Positions 25,044 to 32,968 are shown, counted from the first letter of the stretch. The stretch is DNA of 52,746 nt from an uncultured Oscillospiraceae bacterium (GCA_948616425.1 CAPGBJ010000029.1:1-52746); one strand, 5' to 3'. Numbers and translations are program-made. The notes: generated from the letters alone by a model not told the origin.

Positions 25044-25811
25044 TCAATTTAAAAACAGCTCGTTTTTCTTCAAAGTTGAGCATACCTGTTCCAGCTTTTG
25101 TGAGGCTCCGGCCAAGATCATCTTGTCCAAGCTCCTGGCCTGGGCGGGACAGAGCCCCAGGCATCTCATACAGCTGATACACAGTTCAGTGTTGGTCTGA
25201 GATGGGGCATCGGCTGGTATCGCTCCCACTGGACATTTCTCCGCGCACAGACCGCAGCCAATACAGGTTTCGTCAGCTCTGGGTTTGAGGGGGATGCCGT
25301 GGTACTCCCGATAGGGGGTGTTGCCGGGAACGTTTACCTGTTCCGGAGCGGAATTTTGTTCCATGGCCGCCTTAATCTGAAGGGCAAACTGTTCCAGTTC
25401 CTCCAGATCCGCCTGATTGGGACGCCCGCTGGCAAATTGGCGCATGACGGAGTGCTCCGCCACCGCGGCCACCGCAGCGGCGCAGTGAAAGCCGGCCTGA
25501 ATCAAGGTGTCTCTCAGCTCTAGGAGGGTATCCTCATAGGCACGATTGCCGTAGACTGTCACCGGGATCGCCTTGGCCCCGTTTGCGCTCATGCAGGCCA
25601 GGCGGGAGATGGCCGGCGCGGGGACGCGACCGCCGTAAGAGGGAACTGCGACGACACAGATGTCGTCAGCGCGGAAGGAATAACGGTTGTAATCTGTGGC
25701 AGGAATGGTCAGATCAATCTCTTGGACCTCCTGTCCAAAGGCTGCTGCCAAACGGTCTGCGACCTTTTTTGTCCCGCCAGTGGGACTGAATACTATGGTA
25801 TAAACAGACAT
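25044..25811 (-). CDS. EFR1-type flavodoxin-ferredoxin fusion protein
   Basis: A 255-residue cytoplasmic electron carrier. The first 150 residues form a flavodoxin domain with the FMN loop SPTGGTKK (9-16); the C-terminus holds two [4Fe-4S] motifs, CIGCGLCAEKCP (Cys183, 186, 189, 193) and CISCMRCLGLCP (Cys211, 214, 217, 221). Members of this EFR1 group are common in anaerobic Firmicutes as low-potential redox proteins with unknown partners. Convergent with the regulator gene. No link to the neighbouring catabolic genes can be shown. Confidence 0.9.
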   Translation of the reverse strand: MSVYTIVFSPTGGTKKVADRLAAAFGQEVQEIDLTIPATDYNRYSFRADDICVVAVPSYGGRVPAPAISRLACMSANGAKAIPVTVYGNRAYEDTLLELRDTLIQAGFHCAAAVAAVAEHSVMRQFASGRPNQADLEELEQFALQIKAAMEQNSAPEQVNVPGNTPYREYHGIPLKPRADETCIGCGLCAEKCPVGAIPADAPSQTNTELCISCMRCLGLCPAQARSLDKMILAGASQKLEQVCSTLKKNELFLN

Positions 25812-25957
25812 TTTGCCTGTCCTCCTAACTGTGTAGTATGGGGTAAATTAATTTTTCTTTGTTTTGCATACCGGCAAACCGATTTTTTTGGAACGGGGGG
25901 AGACGAGCGGTGCCGCTGGGCTGGCAGGCTGAGCGCAAACACGGAGAATGTCATAGA

Positions 25958-25997
25958 ATATCCAGCCAGAACTGCTGTGAAAATTCTGGCTGGATAT
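25958..25997 (-). terminator. Hairpin after the PatB-type gene
   Basis: A perfect 14-bp stem (25958-25971 with 25984-25997) with a 12-base loop, about 40 bp after the stop of the minus-strand PatB-type gene. It has no T tract; probably still the 3' end of that mRNA. The remaining 25812-26038 sequence holds nothing else identifiable. Confidence 0.6.
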
Positions 25998-26038
25998 GGT
26001 GCCGTTTCGATAGAGAACGGTGAGAAAGGCGGGAATGT

Positions 26039-27250
26039 TTACGCGTTGAAGACGTATTTGTCCAACCGGTCGAATGCCTCCTTCACGCGGCTGAGCGGCA
26101 GGGCCAGGTTGATCCGCAGGTGGCAGGGTCCATGGAACATCCGCCCGTCCTGGAGGGCGACGCCCACGTCCCAGGCGGCCCTTTCCACCTCGTCGAGGGT
26201 CTTGCCGTGCTTTTCACACCACTTGGAACAGTCTGCGAAAAGCATATAGGTGCCCTCCGGTCTGGAAACTTCCACGCCGTCGAAGTGCTGGGCGATATAA
26301 TCGCAGGCATAGTCCACATTGCCGGTGATTACCTGTCTGAGCTCGTCCGCCCACACATAGCCCTCGGGCTGATAGGCGCCCATGAGGGCGTGCATGGAAA
26401 TCATGTTCATGTCGTTGTAGTGACACAGGGAAGACTCTTTTTCCAGCCGCTCCTGGACGCGTTTGTTGTATACGATGTGGTAGGCGCCGATGAGGCCGGC
26501 CAGATTAAAGGTCTTGGAGGGAGCGTAGAAAGCCACCGTGTGGTTCCGGGCGTAGTCCGAGACAGACTGGACCGGAATATGCCTGTGGCCGGTGAGGATA
26601 ATATCTGACCAGATTTCGTCAGAGATCACATTCACCTCATATTTTTGGAATAACTCCATGGCCCGCTCCACTTCCCACTGCTCCCAGACCCGGCCGCAGG
26701 GGTTGTGGGGGGAACAGAAAATGGCGGCGTGGATGTGCTTTTCAGCAATTTTCTGCTCCATGTCCTCGAAGTCCATGCGCCACACGCCGCCGGCATCCTT
26801 CACCAGGGGGGAGTGGACGATGCTGTAGCCGTTGTTCGTCAGACTCTTGGTGAAGCCGATGTAGGTGGGGGAATGGACCAGAACATTGTCCCCTCTGGAG
26901 CAGAACACGTTCAGCGCGGAGACGACCCCGCCTAGCACACCGTTTTCGTAGGCGATGTGCTCACGGGTGAGCCCTGTCACCCCGTTGCGCTGCTGGTGCC
27001 AGCGGATAATGGAGTCAAAATACTCCTCCCGGGGTTGAAAATAACCGAAGTGGGGCTCTTTGATTCGGGCGATCATGGCCTCCTGAATGGTGGGTAAGAC
27101 AGGGAAGTTCATGTCGGCTACCCACATGGGGATAACGTCAAAGCCCTCTTTTGGCGGGTTGGGCGCCATATCCGGCATTTTGCCCAGTGCGTCAATGGCC
27201 AGTGCATCCATGTTCCGGCGGTCTATAATGGAAGTAAAATCATATTTCAT
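26039..27250 (-). CDS. PatB/MalY-type PLP-dependent C-S lyase or aminotransferase
   Basis: A 403-residue fold type I PLP enzyme of the class I/II aminotransferase superfamily. It has the MalY/PatB features IPMWVADMNFP (near residue 40), FGYFQPREEYFDSI, the SPHNPCGR motif and the PLP lysine in YAPSKTFNLAG (Lys246). MalY/PatB enzymes cleave cystathionine or cysteine conjugates to pyruvate, ammonia and a thiol. The start is set at ATG 27248-27250 (MKYDFTSIIDRRNMDAL), with GGAAGG at suitable distance; earlier in-frame starts add an unlikely N-terminus. The M20 amidohydrolase gene lies upstream on the same strand, which fits the processing of an N-acyl or peptide-linked cysteine conjugate, as an inference. 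Confidence 0.88.
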   Translation of the reverse strand: MKYDFTSIIDRRNMDALAIDALGKMPDMAPNPPKEGFDVIPMWVADMNFPVLPTIQEAMIARIKEPHFGYFQPREEYFDSIIRWHQQRNGVTGLTREHIAYENGVLGGVVSALNVFCSRGDNVLVHSPTYIGFTKSLTNNGYSIVHSPLVKDAGGVWRMDFEDMEQKIAEKHIHAAIFCSPHNPCGRVWEQWEVERAMELFQKYEVNVISDEIWSDIILTGHRHIPVQSVSDYARNHTVAFYAPSKTFNLAGLIGAYHIVYNKRVQERLEKESSLCHYNDMNMISMHALMGAYQPEGYVWADELRQVITGNVDYACDYIAQHFDGVEVSRPEGTYMLFADCSKWCEKHGKTLDEVERAAWDVGVALQDGRMFHGPCHLRINLALPLSRVKEAFDRLDKYVFNA

Positions 27251-27316
27251 CCTATTCATCCTTCCTGCTGTTGTTGTTAATCTTCCCATACTCCAATTTC
27301 CTTGCCCGGAAATTTT

Positions 27317-27349
27317 CGTGATTCCTGCCCCCGAAGGGGCAGGAACACG
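27317..27349. terminator. GC-rich hairpin between M20 and PatB-type genes
   Basis: A 10-bp stem (27322-27331 with 27336-27345), loop CGAA, prolonged by four pairs (27317-27320 with 27346-27349) beyond one bulged A. No T tract follows in either direction, so it may be a processing or stabilising structure. Confidence 0.45.
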
Positions 27350-27445
27350 AGAGAGAATCAGGAGCGGTTCGCTTGTTCTGGTCCACCTCGCTGGCAGGAC
27401 GTGTGCTTGAAACCCGTGACGGACGTGAGGACCTCTGAGATGGGC

Positions 27446-28642
27446 TCAGCGGTTCATGAATTCCAGCGCAGCCAGTGCCATGACTCTGGTGCAGAACTTG
27501 ATGTATTTTTCATCTACCTGGAACTTCTGGTTGTGGGCCGGGGCATATTCGCCGGTGCCGATGAACATGAAGCAGGAGGGCACCTTCTGTCCATAGTAGC
27601 CGAAGTCCTCTGCTGCCAGCATCTGGGCTGGAGCATCTTCCAAATAGTCCTTCGGTGCCTCGTCCAGCCCCCGGAACAGGTCATCCTTGTGTTCCCGCAG
27701 GGTATCGTACAGGAAATCCGCCACCGCAGGGTCATTGTACACCGAGGGGTAGCTGCGGATAAAGTCTGTATCGCAGCTTCCACCCATGGCCGCAGCAGTG
27801 CCCTTGCAGATCTCCTCCACCCGTTTGAACATGGTCTCCCGGGAGTCCGGGTTTACATTGCGCATCATGCACAGCATAACCGCCTCGTCGGCCAGGATAT
27901 TGGGGACGGAACCGCCTTTGATGGTGCCTACATTGAGATTGGCGGCGTCCCTGGGGTCCAGGTTTCGGCTGGTGATGGTGTTGAGAGCCATAATAATGTT
28001 GGCGGCAATTAAGATGGCGTCTACCCCCTCCTGAGGCTTAGAGGAGTGGGCCGCTCTGCCGTGTACTGTAATGGTACAGCCGTCAGAGTAGGCGGTACGG
28101 TATCCTCTCCCCAGGGTGATCTTTCCCCGTGCGTCGGGCCAGACGTGGACACCCAGGCAGCAGTCCGGCATCTCGTCGAACAGTCCCGCTTTGATCATCT
28201 CGCGACCGCCGCCGCCGTGCTCCTCGGCGGGCTGGAATACCAGACGGATGCGGCCGGTCCACTCCTCCTTCATCTCGTTGAGAATGGCTCCTACCGTAAG
28301 CAGATTGGAGGTGTGGACATCGTGTCCACAGGCGTGCATGACGCCGTCTTTTTTGCTCATGAAGGGCAAGTCGGTCTCCTCCTGGACGGGGAGCGCGTCC
28401 ATATCGCCCCGGAGTACCAGCAACTTGCCGGGTTTTCCGCTGTCGATGGTGGCGACCAGGCCGGGCTTGACGGGGCTTTCCACATAGGGGATGCCCAGGC
28501 GCTCCAGCTCGCTGGCCACCAGGGCGCTGGTTTCAAACTCCTGATAAGACAGTTCTGGGTTTTCGTGGATTTTGCGGCGTATCTGGATGGTGTAGTCCGC
28601 CCACCGGTCTACGGCGTCCAGCAGCTTTTGAATACGATCCAT
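27446..28642 (-). CDS. M20 family amidohydrolase (N-acyl-amino-acid/hippurate hydrolase type)
   Basis: A 398-residue metal-dependent amidohydrolase of the M20D group (hippurate hydrolase, N-acetyl-diaminopimelate deacetylase, indole-acetyl amino acid hydrolase). Metal-site motifs are RGDMDALP (78-85), HACGHDVH (103-110, with the bridging Cys105), FQPAEE (136-141) and HVW (166-168), followed by the lid domain motif GRAAHSSKP and a C-terminal AEDFGYYGQKVP block. The ribosome site AAGGAGGAGCC precedes ATG 28640-28642. It removes an acyl group from an amino acid or splits a dipeptide in the cytoplasm. It lies between the carrier gene and the PatB-type gene, with one MITE copy separating it from the carrier. 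Confidence 0.9.
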   Translation of the reverse strand: MDRIQKLLDAVDRWADYTIQIRRKIHENPELSYQEFETSALVASELERLGIPYVESPVKPGLVATIDSGKPGKLLVLRGDMDALPVQEETDLPFMSKKDGVMHACGHDVHTSNLLTVGAILNEMKEEWTGRIRLVFQPAEEHGGGGREMIKAGLFDEMPDCCLGVHVWPDARGKITLGRGYRTAYSDGCTITVHGRAAHSSKPQEGVDAILIAANIIMALNTITSRNLDPRDAANLNVGTIKGGSVPNILADEAVMLCMMRNVNPDSRETMFKRVEEICKGTAAAMGGSCDTDFIRSYPSVYNDPAVADFLYDTLREHKDDLFRGLDEAPKDYLEDAPAQMLAAEDFGYYGQKVPSCFMFIGTGEYAPAHNQKFQVDEKYIKFCTRVMALAALEFMNR

Positions 28643-28754
28643 TGCGAGGCTCCTCCTTCTATTTCGTCCACATTTTATGGCAATGCTTTACACAATCACG
28701 TTTCTTCCCGCTGTCGCCACCCCAGAGGGAGGGAACAGGAAAAAATTGGGACTA

Positions 28755-28916
28755 GGGCTTGTTTGAAACATGGTAACATGCCCCAACGCCGGCTTTTTTT
28801 CCGCCATGCTTTGCCAATTTTCCTTGAAATACATCCAGTATTCCTGCGTCAAATTGGCTTCCTCTGGCGAAAAAATTGTTCGCCGTTGGGCATAGTTCCA
28901 TTTTTCTAACAGCGCC
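28755..28916 (-). repeat. MITE-like 162-bp element, copy 1 (inverted relative to copy 2)
   Basis: The reverse complement of this stretch matches 31975-32136 over its whole 162 bp without gaps, with about 14 differences by my count. Both copies are bordered by TA on each side (28753-28754 and 28917-28918 here), and their ends are imperfect terminal inverted repeats of about 20 bp (GGCGCTGTTNGAAAAATGG against GGRCTTGTTTGAAACATGG). No transposase is inside. The TA borders suggest mobilisation by an IS630/Tc1-mariner-type enzyme. It starts 7 bp after the carrier gene stop. Confidence 0.85.
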
Positions 28917-28923
28917 TAATCTA

Positions 28924-30315
28924 TTAGCAGTAACCGATTGCTGTACCGACGAAGATGGAGGCAATTAATACAATCGCAAGGAGAGCATAGCACGGAACGC
29001 ACAGTTTGTACCACTCTTTCAAGTCAATCTTTGCGGCTGCAAGACACGCCATCAGGTTTACGCTTGTCGGCGCGAGAAGGTTTGTAAAGCCGTCACCGTA
29101 CTGAAGTGCGAGAACAGCCATTTGACGGGTGACACCGAGGACGTCTGCAAGTGGAGCCATGATGGGCATCATTACCGTTGTCTGACCGGAACCGGAGTTG
29201 ATGAAGACATTGATCACCGCGTTTGCGATGAACATACCAATTGCTGCCAGACTGCCGCTTAAATAGCTCAACGGCATGGAGAGGTAGTATACAATTGTAT
29301 CAAGGATACCGGAGTTGTTTAGAATGACGTTCATGTAGCAAGCGAATATCATGAAGAGCATAACGCCGACCATGCCCGCAGTACCTTTTACAAAATGGTT
29401 CATGGTTTCATCTAGATTATAACCGCCCAGGAAACCAATTACAAGTACAAGCGGCAAAACAATGGATGCTAAGGGCAACATGCTGAGGTTAAGAGCGACA
29501 CCACCGACTGCGAAGAAAATGAATGTTCCGAAGAAGACCATTAAAATCACAATTTCTTTCACTGTCAGCGGATTGTACTCCTGTACGTTGTCCATTCCGT
29601 CGCCGACATCTTCACCACCGAAGTTTTTCTCGAAGATGGACGGATCTTTCTGGCAGCGTTTTACCCAGGCCATTAGGAATCCGGATACAACAAGCAGATT
29701 GATTACAGTAACGACGGTACGAAGACCCGCGCCGGAGTATGCCGGAATATCTGCGATTGTCTGGCCGAGAACACATGTTAACATGTTAATGGGGGAAGAC
29801 ATAAAGGCCGTAAAGGAACCACAGATAACAAGACCGACTGCAAATGCGCGGTCTGCCCTTAACTGTTTGGCAATGGAAAGCCCCAAGGGGACAAACAGTA
29901 CGACTGTAGAAATCATAGAACCCATTGCACCTAAGACACCAGTCATAAATACATATACTGGGATGATAAGAAGGGCCTTATCTTTGAATTTACGAATCAT
30001 GTTTGCAAGTGCCTTGTCCAGGACGCCTGTAGAGTTTGTAACGCCCATCAGACCGCCCATGATCAGCAGCGTAACAAACAGTTTGCCAAATGTGACGTAG
30101 GCCTGGTCGCCGACCTTCATAACTACATCAAGCGGGGAGAGGTAAACTTTTTCCATTACCTCGTAGGTGCCCGGGATTGCCATACCATCCTCTGTGCGCT
30201 GGTAAGAACCAGACGGCAAGAGCAGAGAAAGGATGTAAACGACAGCGATAACAATAACAATCGTGGTCCACATGCTTATGTCTTTCTTTTTCTTTGTCTC
30301 TTTTTCTGCTACCAT
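28924..30315 (-). CDS. YfcC family (DcuC/ArcD-like superfamily) carrier
   Basis: A 463-residue multi-pass membrane carrier with about 12 membrane segments, starting with a Lys-rich cytoplasmic tail and a first helix at about residues 15-33. Family features include LLPSGSYQR, MGGLMGVTNSTGVLDKAL, MGSMISTVVLFVPLGLS, and the C-terminal INSGSGQTTVMMPIMAPLAD and LLAPTSVNLMACLAAAKID. YfcC proteins belong to the arginine-ornithine/C4-dicarboxylate type superfamily and move amino acids, peptides or carboxylates; the substrate is not readable. The gene looks lower in GC than its neighbours and with different codon use. It is followed closely by MITE copy 1 and preceded by the gamma-glutamyl hydrolase-like gene. 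Confidence 0.9.
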   Translation of the reverse strand: MVAEKETKKKKDISMWTTIVIVIAVVYILSLLLPSGSYQRTEDGMAIPGTYEVMEKVYLSPLDVVMKVGDQAYVTFGKLFVTLLIMGGLMGVTNSTGVLDKALANMIRKFKDKALLIIPVYVFMTGVLGAMGSMISTVVLFVPLGLSIAKQLRADRAFAVGLVICGSFTAFMSSPINMLTCVLGQTIADIPAYSGAGLRTVVTVINLLVVSGFLMAWVKRCQKDPSIFEKNFGGEDVGDGMDNVQEYNPLTVKEIVILMVFFGTFIFFAVGGVALNLSMLPLASIVLPLVLVIGFLGGYNLDETMNHFVKGTAGMVGVMLFMIFACYMNVILNNSGILDTIVYYLSMPLSYLSGSLAAIGMFIANAVINVFINSGSGQTTVMMPIMAPLADVLGVTRQMAVLALQYGDGFTNLLAPTSVNLMACLAAAKIDLKEWYKLCVPCYALLAIVLIASIFVGTAIGYC

Positions 30316-30351
30316 AAAAAATACCTCCCTGTTTTGAGTTTGTCCCCTCTT

Positions 30352-31086
30352 TTACTGTTTTTCTCCCTTACATCTGTGGATCAGGTCCTCGAAAAGGCGG
30401 CGCATTCTGGGTTCCGCCTCCAGCAGGGCCTCCGGATGCCACTGGACCAGCATGATCTGTCCGTCCTCCGACTCCAGCGCCTCGGGGACGCCGTCGCCCG
30501 TCTGGGCGACCAGTTTTAGCCCCTTGCCCACTGCCTTGACACACTGATGGTGTATGGTATTCGTGTAGACTGGCTCTTCCCCCAGCAGGGCGCCCAGCCG
30601 GCTGCCGGGCTGGATTTGGACTTCGTGCATCAGGTAGTCCCGATTCTGCTTCTGGGAATGCAGATAAGAGGGGACGCCCCGCCGAGCAAGGTCCTGATAC
30701 AAACTGCCGCCCAGGCCCACGTTAACCAGCTGCATTCCTCTACAGATCCCCAGTACCGGAAGCCGGCGGGCCTGTGCAAACTGCAGTGCGTAGAGCCAGA
30801 ATCGGTCCATATTGCTGTCGATGGTTCCGATCATAGGGTCGGGCGCCTCCCCGTAGAATCTGGGGTCTACGTCCACTCCGCCGGGGAAGAGCATCCCGTC
30901 GCACAGAGAGAACATCTGTTCCGCCAAGTCCTGTTCAGACATCACCGGAAGTAGGATCGGTGTCCCGCCCGCCCGTACAACCGCCTGACAGTAGGCGATG
31001 TTGGCGTACTCAATAGAGATAATCTGCCCGCCAGGGATTGGGATATCAGATCTGCTGCTTAGAATGCCGATGATTGGCTTGCCCAT
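30352..31086 (-). CDS. Gamma-glutamyl-GABA hydrolase (PuuD-like) class I amidotransferase
   Basis: A 244-residue class I glutamine amidotransferase-fold hydrolase of the PuuD/C26 family. The catalytic triad is visible as nucleophile Cys115 in LGICRGMQL and His217/Glu219 in VQWHPEA; the FPGGVDVDPRFYGE segment (67-80) is a family hallmark. PuuD releases glutamate from gamma-glutamyl-GABA, and relatives act on other gamma-glutamyl amides. It precedes the YfcC-type carrier, so it probably processes the imported compound or its gamma-glutamylated form. The start ATG at 31084-31086 has AAGGAGG. A MarR-type operator overlaps its promoter. Confidence 0.9.
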   Translation of the reverse strand: MGKPIIGILSSRSDIPIPGGQIISIEYANIAYCQAVVRAGGTPILLPVMSEQDLAEQMFSLCDGMLFPGGVDVDPRFYGEAPDPMIGTIDSNMDRFWLYALQFAQARRLPVLGICRGMQLVNVGLGGSLYQDLARRGVPSYLHSQKQNRDYLMHEVQIQPGSRLGALLGEEPVYTNTIHHQCVKAVGKGLKLVAQTGDGVPEALESEDGQIMLVQWHPEALLEAEPRMRRLFEDLIHRCKGEKQ

Positions 31087-31117
31087 AAGAAAACCTCCTT
31101 CTCCATTTAAGTTGCTA

Positions 31118-31130
31118 CTTAATCATTAAG
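31118..31130. promoter_or_regulatory. Perfect palindrome, likely MarR operator
   Basis: CTTAATCATTAAG is a perfect 13-bp palindrome overlapping the -10 region of the predicted promoter at 31129-31157. The MarR-family gene lies next to it, so repression of the puuD-yfcC unit by that protein is the simplest reading. Confidence 0.6.
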
Positions 31131-31157
31131 CATATTTATAGTAACATAATGTGACAA
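31129..31157 (-). promoter_or_regulatory. Probable promoter of the puuD-yfcC unit
   Basis: Minus strand TTGTCA (complement of 31152-31157), 17-base spacer, TATGCT (complement of 31129-31134). An alternative is TATAAA (31135-31140) with TTGATT 19 bases further up. Both would be covered or touched by the palindrome at 31118-31130. Confidence 0.5.
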
Positions 31158-31237
31158 AAAATCAAGATATTTTTTGTATAATTAAGCTACTTTGGTTTTC
31201 TGCACAATTCAAAACGATCTGTTTTGTGACATTACGA

Positions 31238-31273
31238 CAAAGGACCGGGCGATGTACATCGTCCGGTCCTTTG
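31238..31273 (-). terminator. Long hairpin after marR
   Basis: A near-perfect 36-base self-complementary stretch (centre 31255/31256, one G-T pair per side) 8 bp after the marR stop. No T tract follows, yet its place suggests the 3' end of the marR mRNA. Confidence 0.6.
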
Positions 31274-31281
31274 GATTGAAA

Positions 31282-31761
31282 TTATACCTTTGCAAATTGT
31301 TCCCTGCTCCGTTTTACATCGTCTTGGTAGGCCTCGTTTAGCTTTTCCTGAACCCGCAGGTGGATCAGCAATTCCTCGTTGGTGAAGCCCTGCAAAAGAT
31401 CAAAGGTTTTCTTTTGGCACTCCTGATTGAATTGGATATGGGCTTGAAAGACCTGCGTCCCCTCCTTTGTCAGCTCCAGGTTATAGAGCCGGTTGTTGTC
31501 AGGGTTTCGAATTTGCTCCACAAAGCCTTTGGCCCGCAGTTTTCGTACGATTTGGGAACAGGCGCTGGTTGTTTTGTTTAAAATCTCGGCCAGTTGAGTA
31601 ACGGTGATACCTGGATGTTGCCCGACCAGATTCACGATATAGGCCTCGGCCTGGTAGAGTACCACACTGCCATAGTAATGGGGGAGGGAGTCGTATTCGT
31701 TCATAAGGTCATAGGCGGTGTCCTGGGCATCCCATATCTGCCGGAGGAGTTGAGTGTTCAT
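31282..31761 (-). CDS. MarR-family transcriptional regulator
   Basis: A 159-residue regulator with the MarR winged helix in the middle: helix-turn-helix ITVTQLAEILNKTTSACSQI (about 52-71) and wing EQIRNPDNNRLYNLELTKEG. The flanking helices (about 1-45 and 105-155) form the dimer interface. It is the first gene of the minus-strand catabolic block and has its own good promoter (31799-31827) with an imperfect palindrome (31781-31796) just after it, fitting autoregulation. It probably controls the puuD-yfcC unit through the palindrome at 31118-31130. MITE copy 2 lies about 210 bp upstream. Confidence 0.92.
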   Translation of the reverse strand: MNTQLLRQIWDAQDTAYDLMNEYDSLPHYYGSVVLYQAEAYIVNLVGQHPGITVTQLAEILNKTTSACSQIVRKLRAKGFVEQIRNPDNNRLYNLELTKEGTQVFQAHIQFNQECQKKTFDLLQGFTNEELLIHLRVQEKLNEAYQDDVKRSREQFAKV

Positions 31762-31780
31762 TCTATCTTCATCCCTTTGC

Positions 31781-31796
31781 GTAAATTAGTTATTAC
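31781..31796. promoter_or_regulatory. Imperfect palindrome after the marR promoter
   Basis: GTAAATTAGTTATTAC is a 16-bp near-palindrome placed at the predicted marR transcription start; its core TTAGTTA resembles the palindrome before puuD. Candidate autoregulatory operator. Confidence 0.4.
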
Positions 31797-31798
31797 CC

Positions 31799-31827
31799 AT
31801 TATAATCTACCGCTGTTGCTTTCGCAA
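31799..31827 (-). promoter_or_regulatory. Promoter of marR
   Basis: Minus strand TTGCGA (complement of 31822-31827), 17-base spacer, perfect TATAAT (complement of 31799-31804). The sequence 31828-31972 between this promoter and MITE copy 2 holds nothing I recognise. Confidence 0.75.
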
Positions 31828-31974
31828 GGACTTCTTTTCCATGTAAATTAAGAAGTTGTTGCAAAATAAGGGTATTTTGGTCAAATTACACGCTTTCTGA
31901 GGGAGTGCCTCCGCCTGCAATGTTGGCTGCCGGCAGAGTTTGTAAGGGTATCATTCTGATTTGCGGTGGATTTA

Positions 31975-32136
31975 GGCGCTGTTTGAAAAATGGGAATGTG
32001 CCCTCTGGCGAGAAATTTTTTCACCAGAGGAAGCCAGTTTGACGCAGGAATACTGGATGTATTTCAAGGAAAATTGGCCAAGCATGGCGGAAAAAGAGCC
32101 GGCGTTGGGGCATGTTACCATGTTTCAAACAAGTCC
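31975..32136 (+). repeat. MITE-like 162-bp element, copy 2
   Basis: The same element as 28755-28916 in the opposite orientation, equally long, bordered by TA at 31973-31974 and 32137-32138. It contains an internal hairpin (CCTCTGG at 32008-32014 with CCAGAGG at 32030-32036). It lies about 35 bp upstream of the sigma-G-like promoter of spoVT. Confidence 0.85.
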
Positions 32137-32170
32137 TAGATGGACTGGAAAACAAAGCCATGCAAATTTC

Positions 32171-32200
32171 TGTATATCCTGGGAGGACCTGCGGATACTA
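32171..32200 (+). promoter_or_regulatory. Sigma-G-like promoter of spoVT
   Basis: TGTATA (32171-32176), 17-base spacer, GATACTA (32194-32200). This is close to the forespore sigma-G pattern (TGAATA / CATACTA), and spoVT is a sigma-G gene in Bacillus subtilis. Confidence 0.6.
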
Positions 32201-32239
32201 ACGCTGTCAAAGTTAAAAACCGCAGGAGGCATGAGATCA

Positions 32240-32782
32240 ATGAAAGCAACTGGTATCGTGCGCCGTATTGACGATCTGGGCCGAGTGGTGATCCCCAAGG
32301 AAATTCGCCGGACTATGCGCATTCGGGAGGGCGACCCCCTGGAGATATACACTGACAAAGATGGCGGCGTGATTTTTAAGAAGTATTCCCTGATGGGCGG
32401 GCTGGTAGATTTTGCCGGCCAGCTGTGTGAGACGCTGAACCGTACCACCGGACAGGTGACAGTTATCACCGACCGGGACAGCTGTATTGCTGTGGCGGGG
32501 GTACCCCGCCGGGAGTTGGCGGAGAAAGCGGTCTCTCCCCAGATGGAGCGGCTGATGGAGGGCCGTCAGGTCTATCAGTACAAGCCAGGAGAGGAGACTA
32601 TCCCGCTGTGTGCCGACAGCGACAAGTATTCCCTTTGTACCGCAGCCCCCATTCTTTCCGAGGGGGACGTGCTGGGCTGCGTCCTCTTCGCAGGTACCGC
32701 CGATAAGCTGACTGGCGGCGAGGTGGAGTACAAGTTGGCCCAGTCTATCGCTGGTTTTCTGGGACGGCACATGGAGAGTTAA
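32240..32782 (+). CDS. spoVT: Stage V sporulation protein T
   Basis: A 180-residue forespore transcription regulator. N-terminal AbrB-type swapped-hairpin DNA-binding domain (MKATGIVRRIDDLGRVVIPK, then EIRRTMRIREGDPLEI) almost identical to Bacillus SpoVT, followed by a GAF domain (about 55-175). The start ATG 32240 is chosen because it gives the canonical MKATGIV start with AGGAGG ten bases upstream; ATG 32231 is too close to that site, and the open frame further up is only MITE sequence. It adjusts sigma-G-dependent genes in late forespore development, and is direct evidence that the organism is a spore former. Confidence 0.95.
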   Translation: MKATGIVRRIDDLGRVVIPKEIRRTMRIREGDPLEIYTDKDGGVIFKKYSLMGGLVDFAGQLCETLNRTTGQVTVITDRDSCIAVAGVPRRELAEKAVSPQMERLMEGRQVYQYKPGEETIPLCADSDKYSLCTAAPILSEGDVLGCVLFAGTADKLTGGEVEYKLAQSIAGFLGRHMES

Positions 32783-32920
32783 GAAAATCTACTGACAAAG
32801 GGCCTGTCGTTGAGAGAGCAAAGAGGCACGACGGCCTGATGGAGGACAACGGGACAACCATGTGTAGGGCCCCTGTGCCTTGGGGGATCATTATATTTCC
32901 TTCTATGGCATGAGAGGAGG

Positions 32921-32941
32921 GACAGCCCCCACGGGGCTGTC
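32921..32941. repeat. GC-rich hairpin
   Basis: A perfect 9-bp stem GACAGCCCC / GGGGCTGTC with a 3-base loop. It is similar in build to the hairpin at 3157-3181. No T tract; function unclear. Confidence 0.4.
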
Positions 32942-32968
32942 AAAGAAAAGCCGCTTCTGGGATAGGGT

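Noticed and set aside
32039..32239. N-terminal extension of spoVT
   Set aside because: It consists of MITE sequence and leader; the canonical SpoVT start MKATGIV at 32240 has its own ribosome site and the sigma-G-like promoter lies inside the extension.
32921..32941. REP-like family with the hairpin at 3157-3181
   Set aside because: Both are short GC palindromes of similar shape, but the sequences differ too much to claim one repeat family from two copies.
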